Assembly: GCF_020184175.1 (NCBI RefSeq)
Contig: NC_065533.1
Coordinates: forward strand, 49,638,351 to 49,702,350
Direction of reading: 5' to 3'
DNA from: Aphis gossypii
Taxonomy: Eukaryota; Arthropoda; Insecta; Hemiptera; Aphididae
DNA length: 64,000 nucleotides
A program made the position numbers and the translations under genes. Below are positions 39,201 to 53,000 of this stretch, piece by piece; position 1 is the stretch's first letter; each line of letters begins with the position of its first letter. The notes beneath the pieces were generated by a model that was given only the letters and a program-made list of their open reading frames with translations, made no database searches and was not told the DNA's origin.

Positions 39201-42200
39201 TACATTATAAGTAAACAATATTAACAATTAGAATATTTTAAAAAATATTTACATTTGTCATACTGTTAGTAACATGATTATGAAGTTTATTAACATTAGA
39301 ACCAAGTGTATCAACTTCTTCTGTAAATTTTTTCATTACTGCATCCAAATTATTTTCAGTTTTAAAACAAGATAAGCTTGTAGTATTCTCTTTTTGTTGA
39401 AGTAAAGAAATTTCATCGTCCATTAAATATATCTTTTTTCTAAAAATTATAAAAATTACTTGAAAGTTAATTATTTGTAAAAAAAAAAAAAATACATTAG
39501 AAACAATAATAAAAAAAAGGGTCATAGGGTCCCTATTATTTAGATAATAACTTTTGATGACAACAAACTTGGAACATCTTACCAACCTTGCATGAAAGCA
39601 AATATGTGTACATAAATTATTATCTCGCAATGTTAATAAATTTGCTGGTTATTTGAATCAACTAGCATTAAATTTTGGCATTTTGGTTATGTTAATACAT
39701 TATACATGGAAGAGATACTGTTTACCAGGTAAGTGGTAAAAAAGTCAAAATAAATGTAAAAATTATATTATATAGTATTTATAGGTATTAATTATTAATA
39801 TAATAATTAATAGAATTGTTATTATTATTTAATAATTCTAATCAAAATTTTTTTTTAAGTGCCAAAGCTTATATTTTTTATTGTAATAATTATTTTTTAA
39901 TTCAAGCTTTAATAATCAATTGAAAACAAACAAAAAGTTACAAAATAACTGATTGTGAAATTAATTTAGAAATGTTCTGATAAATATTTAAGTTTAATAA
40001 AAATGTCTTATTTCCTTAAAAAAGAAGAAAATATATAAACAAAAATCTAAAAAAGAAAGTTTAAGATAAAATTATAAACTCGATTATAAATCTTTATAAA
40101 AAAAATATTTCCTAGATTACCGTTAACAAAAAAATAACTTTAGAAGAGTTAAAATAAGTAAGTAATTAAATAATAATAATAATATTTTTTCTTTCAAGAT
40201 AATGTTTATATATATATGTATAACAAATAGGTTAGGTTAATAACCAAATAGTAATTTGACTCAATAATACAGTGAATTTACAGTTACAATAGAATAATTT
40301 ACTATAGTAAAATAAGACTAGATTAGCTTTAACACCCTTGTTAGCTAAACACGTTAAATACTTAAGTGATTTTTTATAGCTATTTTTGATAATTTAGTAT
40401 TTATTATTGATCAGGAGTTTTTTTTAAATAAAACTATAACTTATACCTTAGTTATAAATTATTATTATTTTAAATTTATAAAATATCTATGAAAATAGTA
40501 AAAACTCAAATGTAGCTCTCTGTTACTCAATTACAAAATTAAAACTTTTAAAATATTTGTTTGTTTTTTTATGTTAAATATATTATTTCTACAAATTACA
40601 TGAGAAAATATGCATAATAAATAAAAAATGTTAGTATTTTAATTTAAAAAAATATAAAATAACTTGTAGATTTAAAAGGGATTTAACAATATTAAATATA
40701 TATAGGTTAGGTTAAGTATATATTATTTATATATTTTTATGCAAATGATTGTAAGATTGCAACCACAATTTTCAAATAGTTATGATTAAAAATTATGAGT
40801 CAGTTATACTTAATTGTAATGAAACTTCTGCCTTAAAATCTAATATTGTTAGACTAAAATTAAACCAAAATAAATTAAGTATTAAAATGTTTTTAAATAA
40901 ACATATAAAAACAAATTAAATGCAGTTAAATTATAATTATGATCCTATATAAGTATATAGTGTATATTATTATGTCAAAATAAATATGTAGCATTTATAT
41001 ATTTTCCAATTGAAAATAAAGAATAAAATAATTAACATAATAATATTATTTTATTATTGTCTGTAAAGTATTAAATCTTTAACTATTAATAACTTATTAG
41101 GCAATTAAAATGTTATACATTATTAAATGTTTTGTATTATTAGAATTTTTATTAGTTTACACAGTTAATAAGGCTAATTAATAATTATAAATAAGACAAT
41201 AAATGTACGGAGTTAAACATATTTTACTTAAATAATGTAGCTAATATATGTACTTTTGTGATACTATAAAAAACAGATATATACTAAACACCTGTACATT
41301 TCCAACGTGCTGAAACACACAGTTTTAACCTTTATACGTAGAATAAAAGGTAATGAACATGTAATTAGTGTACCTTATTTTAGCACCAAATTCTTAATGC
41401 ATAGCATTCTAATCACATGATAACACGTTTGAAATTTACAGTTTTAATGCTCAAATTTAACCAACCTTGTCTTCTAGCTCTAAATGATCCTAATAGCTAT
41501 TTTACTTACTCATACAATGTTCCATGTGCCTTTAAATCAGTTAATTCTTGTTGAGATTTTAAAATTTTTCTTTCTAATGCTTCTAGATCAGAAGAAGATA
41601 TTATTGCATCTTTAGTAGTTTCATCATAAAATTTATCAATGGCTTTTGATACTTTTTCTATGGAAGAAAAATTATCATGCTTTGAAGCTATAGAAGTGTA
41701 ACTGAAAAATAAAAAATACTTGTCAATTTTACTCAATAATAAGCAAAATATTAAACTAAAGCATTCGTTTTTTTATTTTAACCTAAAATCTAGCAATGTT
41801 AGAAAAATTGAAGTCTAGTTGCTTTGATTTAAAATTTAAAAATTGATCAATTATTTTCACTAATTTTAGTGGTTTTTTTAATGTTTAATAATATTTTCTA
41901 CTTTGAAACGATGCAAGCAATAATCAAAAACTAATTAGTTATTGTAGAGTTAGAATATATACCCAACATAGACAAAACATAAATCTAGTATTTTATAATA
42001 GAAGTTGAAAAACATTTATATTTTTGTTTGATTAAGCCTAACTTGCTTTTTGCATAACATTTAAGTCAACATTTTTAAATGTTTTCCTTTTTTTAAGCAT
42101 ACAAGAAAATAGTGTAGTTATAAATATAACATTAACATATTGTATTATTGTTCAGCATAGCTATCTAAACACTTATTTACACCTAACAACCTAACTCCTA

Positions 42201-42734
42201 TACATTATCCATAGAATACCAAAACCAAAATAAAATTCACAAGAGTAATAAGAGTAATTAACAGTCAACTTTATTTACTCTACGTGGATGCTCATTTAAA
42301 AAAATAAAACAAATTTAATTATTTAAAAATGCAATTTGCTTAAAATATGCCAACATGTGTGAATGATATAAAATATTGTATTCAAATATATTCAATTAAC
42401 AAAATAAATACTAATCTAAAATATTCTTCAAGAAGTATAAAAATACAATGTAGGTACATATTATACAATTCAAGAAACTAGAACCATAGTTAATAATTCA
42501 TCTACTTATCAAAGAAACAGGTGTACATAATAAAATAATGATAGAATATACTTACAGTGCTAATTCTTTAGGTGTCAAACAATTTGATTGTAGAGTGACA
42601 CTATTGATCAACATCGTAAATATAGGTAATAACTCGGGAAGTTGTTCTTCATTAGCAAATAACTCTTTAGGTAAATGTCCAACATGGTAATTAATTGACT
42701 TGAGTATATCCAAAAAGCGTCTAGAGATTTCCAT
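36292..42734 (-). CDS. HAUS3: HAUS augmin-like complex subunit 3 homolog (probable)
   Basis: Augmin recruits gamma-tubulin to the sides of spindle microtubules. Exons in transcript order: 42734-42556, 41701-41510, 39439-39253, 39154-39053, 38969-38899, 38834-38691, 38561-38234, 38152-38031, 36454-36292; 495 aa, phases consistent. The N-terminus follows the HAUS3 pattern: FLDILKSINY, an acidic-leucine stretch with LLPIFTML, CLTPKELALYTSI, then DLEALERKILKSQQELTDLK (compare human ELEKLEDEVQTLLKLKNLK). The rest is helical and coiled-coil-like, Lys/Glu/Asn-rich, with no enzyme motif. It is shorter than the human protein (about 600 aa), and the family evolves fast. Similarity is recognised by pattern, not alignment, so another coiled-coil protein remains possible. 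The start is the first ATG of the conserved N-terminal block. Confidence 0.72.
36455..38030 (-). other. HAUS3-like intron 8 (1.6 kb)
   Basis: AT-rich intron before the last coding exon. The short open frames in it have intron-like composition. Nothing else was recognised. Confidence 0.8.
39440..41509 (-). other. HAUS3-like intron 2 (2.1 kb)
   Basis: Very AT-rich, with a couple of GGTTAGGTTAA words (around 40230 and 40705) and TATA-type simple repeats. No coding or RNA signal was seen. The next intron upstream (41702-42555) is likewise featureless. Confidence 0.8.
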
Positions 42735-45510
42735 GGTTACTCTTTAATAAGTAATAAACCAAAAATTAGTCGAAATAACACTTGAAGAACTTCCAACGAA
42801 TTAATAATAAACAAAACTATAAAATTAATAGTAATTATTTAATATGCTTAAATAACAAATTAGTCAGTTATGTATTGGTGGAAATTGAATAAGTAATATA
42901 ATTATTAATTTTTCAAATTTTAACCATCGTAAAGTCAAATCAACAAAAGAATATTCATATCATAAAATTCAAATTAACAGAGATAACAACTGATATAGTA
43001 ATTTTTATTATCTTTATCGCTTTATAGCCATAAATAATAGATGTAAATTGTAATACATATTATTTTTCTATCTATCTCTGATATTAAAGTTTTAAGCACG
43101 ATTATTAAGAAATAATAATAATATTATAATACATATATAATAATATAATTATAATTATTATTATTTTTTCTTTATAATCGTGGTTTTAAGTAATCTGAGA
43201 TGAGTGAAATGCCAGATTGATAAATCATTCAAATCCCATAACTGGGAATAGTCATCATATTAACATTTTTTTTTTTTATGTAATGCTTTACAGTTTACTC
43301 GTATAGCGACAGAAACCTAAAACTATGTCGATTTGATTTAATAATTTAATAAAACTCATCATGTAATAATACAGTCCAATATAATTTTTTGTTTATTATT
43401 AAATAATACAATAATAAATATTATTTTCTCTACTCTCTTAGTTTCTATTAACCGGGATAAACTGCATAATGACTAGAACAGGACAACGGGACGAATAGCA
43501 AGCCCAAAATTATATAGTTGAAGATTCGGAATAATTTTGGACATGTGAAATAAGATACAGACCTTATCAATTACATTAATTTATTAGGCACTCAGCTATA
43601 TTTTGGATTTAAATTTTAAAATGTATATACATTGTAAATAAATAGTTAAATACCTATTGTTTCATGTTAAGAATAGTGAATATTTTTAAATTACTTTGTA
43701 GTTGAAAAATCATACATATTTTAATGATTACAGATTAAGTACGCCTAATGTTTGAAAATTTAACACAGAATGATTAAAAGTCTAGAGTATACCAAGGTAT
43801 AATAAATGTTTTATTTTTATTAGAGACTGTAGTTAAAATTTTAAAACATACCTACTGGCTAGTTTCAAGTGTTTCAATAAACTTGGTAGATATTCACGTA
43901 TAAACTAATATGTTTTTACCTACATCAAACAATTTCGTTTTTTTTATTATTCAAAGAATATCAATTTAAAAACTTGAAACATTCCACTTGTATGTTGTAA
44001 CCTGTAGGTACCTACATGGCTATATGTAGGCTACATATCAAATTCTACACTCATTAAAAAAAATTTTTTAAATATTCATACAAATTTTAAGCTATCTATT
44101 TATAAATATTTTAAATTTTCAAAAAATAATCAATGTTGACAAAATATATAGGCATGATCAAAACTATAACAATTTAATTCGTGATAATACCGCAAAATTG
44201 TTGCAATTAAAAAATATTTAAAATACTAAGACTCACGATTTTTTTTATACTTAAGCATTTGAAATTAAAATTTTGATAAATATTAAAGAATAACAATTTT
44301 AGTTATTTTTTTGCAATTTAAAAATATTTATGGTACCTTAAAATTTGTTTGTATACATATTTATTATATTTTATAATAAGACGAAATTACATTTTAAAAA
44401 TACTTTATATTTAGATTGATTATAGCTTCTTTTTTTTTTTACATAACTTACAAGCTACTTTTTGTTTATACCAAAACCATATAATAACACTTTTCGTTTT
44501 ACTAATAGTAAAAAAAATAAGTATCTATAGATAATAAATAAAATATGATAATATGAATCTGTAATAAAATAAATATAATAATATAATATATGAGCCGATC
44601 GTCATTCGTCTCTGATTAAAATCGTTGTTTGTATTTATAGGTATAATGATTTACCTATTATTGAATTCATATATAATAATATAATATATATCCATTACAA
44701 TGACCCACGACCCACTCAATGACAATGTAGACTCAACATTCACTGTATTGTCTGTACTACAGAGGGATTACCTAATTATCATTTTTTTTTTTTGTTTTTA
44801 ATTAACTACCATTCCAATTATACCTATAACTTATAATTATATTTATAATCCTAAATTTAGTTTAAAGATTCATCAGGTATTTATGAACAAAATTATAAAA
44901 TAAGAACCAGAAATTAAAATGTATTAATCAAATGGCAAGAGGTAGTAAGAATAGTAAGATAAGTACAATGATTGAGTTAACTACTTAACTATTTCGATGG
45001 TGATAACTGATAGAGGCTTGTAATATAAAAAAAATGACGAACATAAAAATAAAAACACTTTCAACACAATCATGTACATAATAGGTAAACATTTGAAACA
45101 GTATTTGATATTTAGTAATTAGTTACCCGGTTTCTGAATGATGCTGATGAGCTGACAATTTGAATAATAAAAAAAAAATTATCAAATTATAATTTATGAA
45201 CACGATCACAATTTTCAAATCATTTGTTATGGCGCAAAATTACGTCAACTAACGTAAATGTACGTTTGTGTTAGAATGCGTTCGTCCAAACATAATATCG
45301 TACGATAACATCTGACCGTCGGGTTGGTACGACTGGAAGAAAATCTCTTCCCCACTATCAGATTCTAGTGTATTAACATTTAATTTTTTCATAGCCAGGT
45401 GACAGACTTACACCCAAAACGCCATCAATCGTGGTACTTGCAAATTTTTTGCTACGCCGAGAAAAGATTATTGACTTTTGAACGCAAACTTCGTCCCATT
45501 AATCGTCAAA
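42735..45510. other. Divergent intergenic region, HAUS3-like to ATP synthase e
   Basis: 2.8 kb. About 43.69-44.45 kb resembles a diverged fragment of the AT-rich repeat family (for example GTAGTTGAAAAATCATACAT). The last 280 bp before the ATP synthase e start is richer in CpG (around 45240-45440) and is probably its promoter and 5' UTR. No gene seen. Confidence 0.6.
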
Positions 45511-47578
45511 ATGCCGCGAGACTTTAAAGCACCAGTTAATGTATCGCCACTTATCAGGGTAAGTGTTTATTTTTTTAGCCGAACCATTAATTGTCGATGC
45601 GCTCGAAAATGTGCGGTTTACCATTTAAACCATTGGATCTATTTTAGGTGTATTGTTAAAAAACACTCCATTAGTTTTTAAGAGCTTTAAATTATCTTCC
45701 CCCGATAAAGAGTAGAAACCCATTTCTGTTGATCTACGAAAATCAAAATGCTTACATTCTTCTTTATCTTTCGCACCGAAATGTTTTTGTTAATATCAAT
45801 TTCCTTACCTACCTACTTAATTAGATGCAATCAATGTGCACCGTTAAGATTAACCTGCTGTAATATTTCTACATACTCCATATTAAATGAGCTGAAAAGA
45901 TTTCCAATCATTTAGATGTATGTTCATGATGTGTAGGTATTACCTGAACTTAAAATTAGGCTCACTATTAAAAGTTCTTGATAATGATTACTGGATATTA
46001 AATGCTGTACTATACTATCATTTTCGTTAAACATTTTTTTATAATTGTACTAATACTATGAATTTTTTGTTACTAATGATTAATATATAGGTCATATTAT
46101 AAATCGCAAGCTAAGATACTATTGAGTATAAGTACTAGTTTAATTCATATAAATTAATAATACATAACTGTAGATCACCTCATTTAATTCAAAGATTTAA
46201 TTACATAATGTTAATAAGTATTTAAGTACATTTAAAATGTTTATATATTTATATTTATATAAATAACACTTTAAATGTCAAGTGAAGGTCATTAATAATA
46301 AATGTTAAAGGCAAATAATTTGTTTTTTGTGTAAGTACCTAACAAGTTAGTTGATTAAATAAAAATTATATTTCAGTTAAGTTTATCAATAAATATAGGT
46401 ATGAGATATAACATGATTGTATATCCTTTTCGCAGTTTTCACCCAATGTGTATATCACTTTTCTAAAAATTACTTAAATTACATTAAAAAATTGCTCCTA
46501 TAAACGGCTTATAAATACTTTTTTTAAAACATGAATTTATTCACTCTAAATAATAATAATAATATCAATTCAGCAATGCATAGGAAATTATAAGCTATTT
46601 ACTTTAAATATATATTGGACACCAAATGGCATCAAACATGTTGCTGAATGAAAGTCTTGAAGCTAATTAGTGTCAGTACGCGGTCCATGTGTTAAAAGAA
46701 AAATGTGAAAATAATATTTAACAGTCCAACCTAATCCCTGTGTGCATGTTTATGAGGTGAAAAAAAGTAAAAAATTATACATTTATGTATTTTTATATTA
46801 TAATTCAAAGTTGATAGAATTAAAATTTACCCATAACATCAATTGTAAATACAAGTCGTTAAAAACTATTGAGTATGAAATAGATTAATGTACTTAAACA
46901 CTAAACAATAATTATATTTTTAATACTTAGAATTAGGGGGGAAACATCTGATATTAGTCTTGTTTCAAATCTCTATAGCAAATATAAAAATTAAAAAAAT
47001 ACTTAACAACTTAAAATTAACAAATTCTACAAATCTGATTAATCCTTAATCAGACATTAAAATTAATTAATTATTACTTAATAAGATATATTTCGTTCAA
47101 TTAACATATATTAATTGTTTGAATAAATTATTCAAAAAATTACTAATATTTATTTGAATTATTTATAAAAAATATTATTAAGATAATTTATTATTATTTA
47201 ATTATATAATTTATTAATATTATAAAATATATTTGATTTCATACTATATTATATTATTTATTTTTTGCTCATATATTTTTTTTTATAATTACCTCTCAAC
47301 AACCATTTCTCACCCAATTATTGAAGCAGAGAAACAACTTGTATACTTAACACATGCATACAGTATAATATATTATGACATTTTTTTTAAATTTGGAACA
47401 TATAATATGAAAATACTTTTCTTCTTACAAAATAAATTGGTTTTTTCATATTAAGTACACTATAATATAATAGACACTGTCACAATAATACGTCATTGTA
47501 CAAATAAATACCGTATTAAAAGTTATTATTTATTATTCAACTAGTAAAACCTACTGTTTGAGCTTTGTTGTTAATATT

Positions 47579-47612
<34 letters not shown>

Positions 47613-48357
47613 ATATATATATAATATATATATATATATGTGTGTGTGTGTGTATGTGTTTAAAAACTACAAATTATATTTATTGTTATTCAGTTTGGTC
47701 GATGGAGCTTCCTGTTGTTAGGTGTAACCTATGGAGCGACTAGACACAGTTATCTGCAAAAAAAAGAAGATAGATCCAAGGAAAGCCGTCATCAAAAGAT
47801 TGCTGAAAGAGAAGCCAGGATTGCTGCAGAAAAGAAGAAATTTGCTGAAGGTGATTATTAATTAATATTAGCTAACACAATTGATTATAATAATATACAA
47901 CAAAATTATTAGTGTTTAAACTACTTAAATAATTTCTAGTTCAGTTATGTTGTGACTTTAGTTAATATGATCTAAATTTTATGTTCCCTGCAGAAATAAA
48001 TATAATCTATATCTTTAACCTAGTCTTTTTAAATTTTTTTTTTTATCTTATTCTAAATCTCTACATTTTATAAATGTTTTAAATAAATTCTGCTGTACTT
48101 TATAAATACCATATTTTGGAATTGTATTTTTAACAGCCAACCTTTTTTCTATGGGTGGTTAGTGGTACTTCTTACTTACATAAAATTATATACTCATTGG
48201 CAACTATTGCAAACTAAAGCAATCTCACTAAAATGTATACTACCACAACATAACTTGAGCTTTAAATGAATAGTGTTATTTATTTGTACTTTTAATTGTT
48301 ACAGATGAAATTAAAAATTTGGACGTTATATTCAATCCACCAAAGACTGTTGCATAA
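45511..48357 (+). CDS. ATP5ME: ATP synthase subunit e, mitochondrial
   Basis: Small inner-membrane subunit of the F1Fo ATP synthase that helps dimerise the complex and shape cristae. Exons 45511-45558, 47694-47850 and 48305-48357; 85 aa, in line with the family. Seen: VNVSPLIR|FGRWSFLLLGVTYGATRHSYL, which matches insect subunit e (VRVSPLIKFGRWSLLL). The hydrophobic segment about 18-32 contains a GxxxA-like small-residue pattern. A charged coiled-coil-like tail follows (EREARIAAEKKKFAE). The ATG at 45511 is the first methionine before the conserved block. The first intron is 2.1 kb, with a long TA/TG microsatellite just upstream of the second exon. A poly(A) signal AATAAA lies at 48583-48588. 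Confidence 0.93.
47576..47660. repeat. (TA)n(TG)n compound microsatellite
   Basis: About 60 bp of interrupted TA repeats followed by a TG tract, ending roughly 35 bp before the exon-2 acceptor of the ATP synthase e gene (CAG at 47691-47693). It thus occupies the likely branch-point and upstream tract region. Confidence 0.95.
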
Positions 48358-50061
48358 AGTACGAATGGCAGACGTTTAGATTAAAAATACTAAAATGTTG
48401 TCTAATTGATATGTTCTGTATCCTATAGTTAACATTTTTATGTTTCTAATTGTAGTTATTACTCCACATAAAAATAATTTAAATGTGCAAATTAAATTTA
48501 TTCATGTAAGAAATTTGTATCGTAAAATACTCTAAATTCAAATACATGTTTTCTTAGAACTTATGAGATTCTTTTATTGAGTAATAAAATATATACATTA
48601 TACACATATACCACTTATGTTTTAATTAGTGTCAAATACAGTAGAATCTTGATAAACCAGCAAATATCAAAATAAAGGATTGCTGAATTAATGAGGTTCA
48701 CATAAGACCACATTAATGTTATGAATATATTTAAGATGATGCTTTTAATCTTATACTTGGAATTATTTAAACACAAAAATACTGTAAATCAATAAATAGA
48801 ATAGACTTAAATGTACAGGAGTATTGAATAGTCTGAAAGTCTAATACAATAGGTACATAATATGTTCTTCAACCGAGTTTTTCAATAATCATTTTTATTA
48901 GTTATGATGACATGCAGTTAATTTTGTATTTTTTTCCATGAATATAAAATACACTTGTATTATAAATGTTCACAATTTGTTACTAATATTTATATTAGTA
49001 CAATATTTCAATTATTAATTTATTAGCGTTTCATTATAACAGATATTTTTGGTTTTTATAAACTGTGTATTTTTTAATTATTTCTTATTCTTAAGTGGAA
49101 AATGACCATATGACCATTTAAGATGTGATACTTTTCAGACACAAAACGTGAACTAATGAAAAATAATTATTAATTACTATACTTTGTTTTTTGATTGTTT
49201 CATTTACTGAAAAACATTTACAAGTTTATACTAACATATTAATTAAATACATTTATTGATATTATAATAGTTTTTATTTAATAGTTACATTTAAATTATT
49301 TAATACTTATATAATATAAACGTTTGACTTAATTATTGTATAAAGGTTCTTCAAAAGTTTAGTGTAATTTAATTTCTTATTATTTTAAGTGGAATACAAT
49401 TCAATGTTTGTAGTAAATTTAAACACAGACATCTAAATTTGTGTAATTTGCTAAAAAGTGATAATATAAAATGTAAGTGAATACATATTAATATTTTAAA
49501 ACATTGGTTTAAAATCATATAATATTATAATATGTATTTAATAATAAATACTATATATCTCTGAAAATAATTTTAAAATCTATAAGTTATAACATAATAA
49601 CAAATATTTTTATTTCATTCAACACAAAAATCATAGAGCTTTTATTTATAAGCATTTTCTTTTATTAGTATATAATCACAAACAAAGAGTTTATAATAAC
49701 ACACAAAGAGTAAATAAATTACATACATATTTAGAGCACAGTAATACATTTATGAAAAAGAATAGAATTAAGACAATATTATGAAATTAGTAAATGGTGT
49801 ATGTATAAAATACAAATTTAATGGGGGCAAAAAAAATGGTTAATTCAATAAGGAATTATAAATAATTAATCTAATAAGAAAAATGATTGATGCTTATTCA
49901 AAGTCAAGTCATGGTACATAATATAGAATATTGATATAATACTCAATTTTTCTACCGTTTAAATGTCAAAAAAGGAAAAAGTATAGGTATAAATAAAAAT
50001 AAAATAAATAAATAAATACATTTTTTAAAGGATAATTGCATTTACCAGAAGACGGATTATT
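48358..50061. other. Convergent intergenic region, ATP synthase e to PTPN4-like
   Basis: 1.7 kb holding the facing 3' UTRs. Plus-strand AATAAA at 48583-48588 fits the ATP synthase e gene. A minus-strand signal (TTTATT at 49641-49646) could serve the phosphatase. No other feature seen. Confidence 0.65.
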
Positions 50062-53000
50062 TTATTGTTGACTATATTCCGGCAATGGTTTCACAATACC
50101 CTGTGTAAATGCATAATGTATGCAACTGCATACAAATTTATATTGATTCTAAAAAGAAAAAAAAATATTAATTAATTTAAGTATTAGTAATAAATAATAG
50201 TATATTAATACATCAAATATACAATTTCAAAATCACTATAGTATATTTTTAAAATTATTACATAATATGTGAAATGTCACACAGATAAAACATACCTTCT
50301 TGCAAAAAATGAGTAATCAACATCCAAATTTAATGTATATGTATATTCATTTGAAAGTGTACTTACTGAAGTTTGTACCATCATAGCTCGTTGATCTCGC
50401 ATTTGTCGGACAATTTCGAGTGGATAAACAGGTTGACCTGCTTCTATTAAACATAATGCAGTCTCTAATAAAATTATCACTCCTGTACGTCCAATTCCAG
50501 CTGAGCAATGTATAATAACAGGTTCAACAACACCTGCACGTTCTTTACGCACAGCTCCTACTAAATTTAACAAGCGATCTGAATCATCTGGTACACCATG
50601 ATCAGGCCATAAACTATATTGAAGTTGTGTAACAGATCTAGTTTCATTAGTCTGAAAAATACATTTAAAAATTTATTATGTATAGCTCATGTCCATAAAT
50701 AAAACTAAACTTATAATTATTGTTTAAAAGAATATGGTTTATTAGTTAGTTAGGATAATAAAACAATTTTGAACTTAGATTTTTTCAATATCCTTACATT
50801 CATTAACTAAAAATCATAAAATATCATTTCATAACATTATTTTTACTGTAAAAACCTTATTTTTATATTGTTTAATATTTATCCATTTACGGGAAATTTT
50901 TGATTGAAAAAAAAATTCAAACATGTATGAGCGGTACATGGAATTTTGATGAGTGATGACTAATATAATTTATTACCAATATTAGATACATTCATGCACA
51001 TTTAATTAAAAATCAATTTGTAAACTACAAATTTGAAAAAATACATAAATACAAGAAAAATTTAGTTTTTATTTGATATTAGAGCAATTCAATATAATAT
51101 TTAATTAATGGAATTAAACATAAAATACTAGTAATAAATTAGCTATTCCTTGTAAAATAGGAACAAATAAAATGCTGTTATGATGTCTTTTTAAGAATAC
51201 TCACGCTTGTTTCAGTTAACTCTATTTGTCGGTAAACAATAATGTTAGAAGTATCAGTTTCTTCAGACACTAATTTTAATGTTATATTGCTGTTAACTTC
51301 TAATGTTTCATTGATTGGTGGCCAGTACTTAGCACATTTTTGTCGGCCTTTTTCAACAAGTGCAGTAACCATAACAATTAAGGTACTACGAGATTCTAAT
51401 ACCATACACCAGAAATCACTAATTGTTGTTTGAAGTGGTCCTATAAAAAATAAAAACCATGAGTAAACTCAAACAACAAATAACTCTTATATTTAATATG
51501 TATTTACTAACCTTGTGTTGCTATGTATCTGTTAATGATTCCTGAACCCGGTATTTCCATATTTATATAGTTGGCATTAATATAATCATGGTCTTGATTT
51601 TTGATAATATATCGAGTTATATCATCTGAATAATATTAAGAATTAATAACATTTTTAATCAATAAATATGATTTGTTAAATATTTCATTTGTAACAATAT
51701 ATTAATATTTTTTTTCTTTACATAAATGTATTTTTCTTGTCTATAAATCATAAATTATACTTACAGGGAGCTATATCACGGTATCTATTTTTATGTATAT
51801 TTTGAGTGGTTCTAGCATTATCCATAGGAGTTTCTGGTTTATGCCTATAGAGCTGTTCAAACTGTGTTAGTAAAGATCCACTTGCTAAACCATCTCCAAG
51901 CAGTAATATAGATTGAACTAATGGATCAGATGACATAACACTTGGTGGAGATTCTGGTATATACTGAAATAAAGGTTCCTCTTCTTTTTCTTTCAAATCA
52001 TCATCATCGTCATCATCATCACCTATACATTATAACTTATTATAGAAACATTGATTTTTCTACATTATAAAGTATTATACTACATTATAATACTTAGTAA
52101 CTAAATCAATATTTAAATTTGTACACTTAGGTAACTTAACATAATAACTGTCCATAAATCCCAATGTTTAATTAGAATTTATTGATACAATTACCAAAAT
52201 TTAAGTAAAAACATATCTTTATAACATAAATTTATAATTTATTTTTCAAAAAATTATGGGTACTTATTTTATATTGAACAATAACATAAATTTCAACTAC
52301 AGTGATAAATAAAAATGTATTACTAAATAAATTTTTAATACATTATCATTATTTTTATTTTTATTATATGTCTTATTTTGGCTATCCAAATTTATAATTT
52401 TGATTTTAATTCAACTTCATAAGTCATAACACATTTTAATTACATTTTCTACAAATAAATAAATATTAAAAACTAATTTTACAAGTTGTTAAGCAACATA
52501 AACACTAATTTAATTGCCCACTAAATTGTATTAAGAAAAATATTTAAAAAGCAATAGTTATTATTTTAAAATCTTTGAATATAAAAAAAAAACTTATTCC
52601 TATGCTTATTCAGTAGGATAAATAATATCCAATATTTTTATTTAAAAATGTATTAAATATTAAACAATTTAAATACTCTCTAATTATAATATTTTGTAAA
52701 TTGAATTTAAAAACAATCTTTTTTTATTTTATATAAGGTAGATAAATGGATCAATAAATTTTTCTTGATTGATTTTATAAATAAAAGAAATTATTATATA
52801 AACATGATGATATACAAATAACAAATTAATAATAAAATATATCTTATGATATTTACCTTTTTGTTGGACAGTTAAAACTAATTTTCCATCATGTTCAACA
52901 TCTCTAGCTGCTCTAATTAAATTTACTACATCGTCATGGACCATCTCACTAACTTCTTGTCCATTTATCATTAAAACCTAAATTATTTAATATTATTAAA

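Noticed and set aside
45478..45510. In-frame upstream extension of ATP synthase e
   Set aside because: Begins at a TTG, not ATG, and the extra residues are not part of the conserved protein.
47558..47743. 61-codon plus-strand frame
   Set aside because: Translation of the TA/TG microsatellite running into ATP synthase e exon 2 out of frame.
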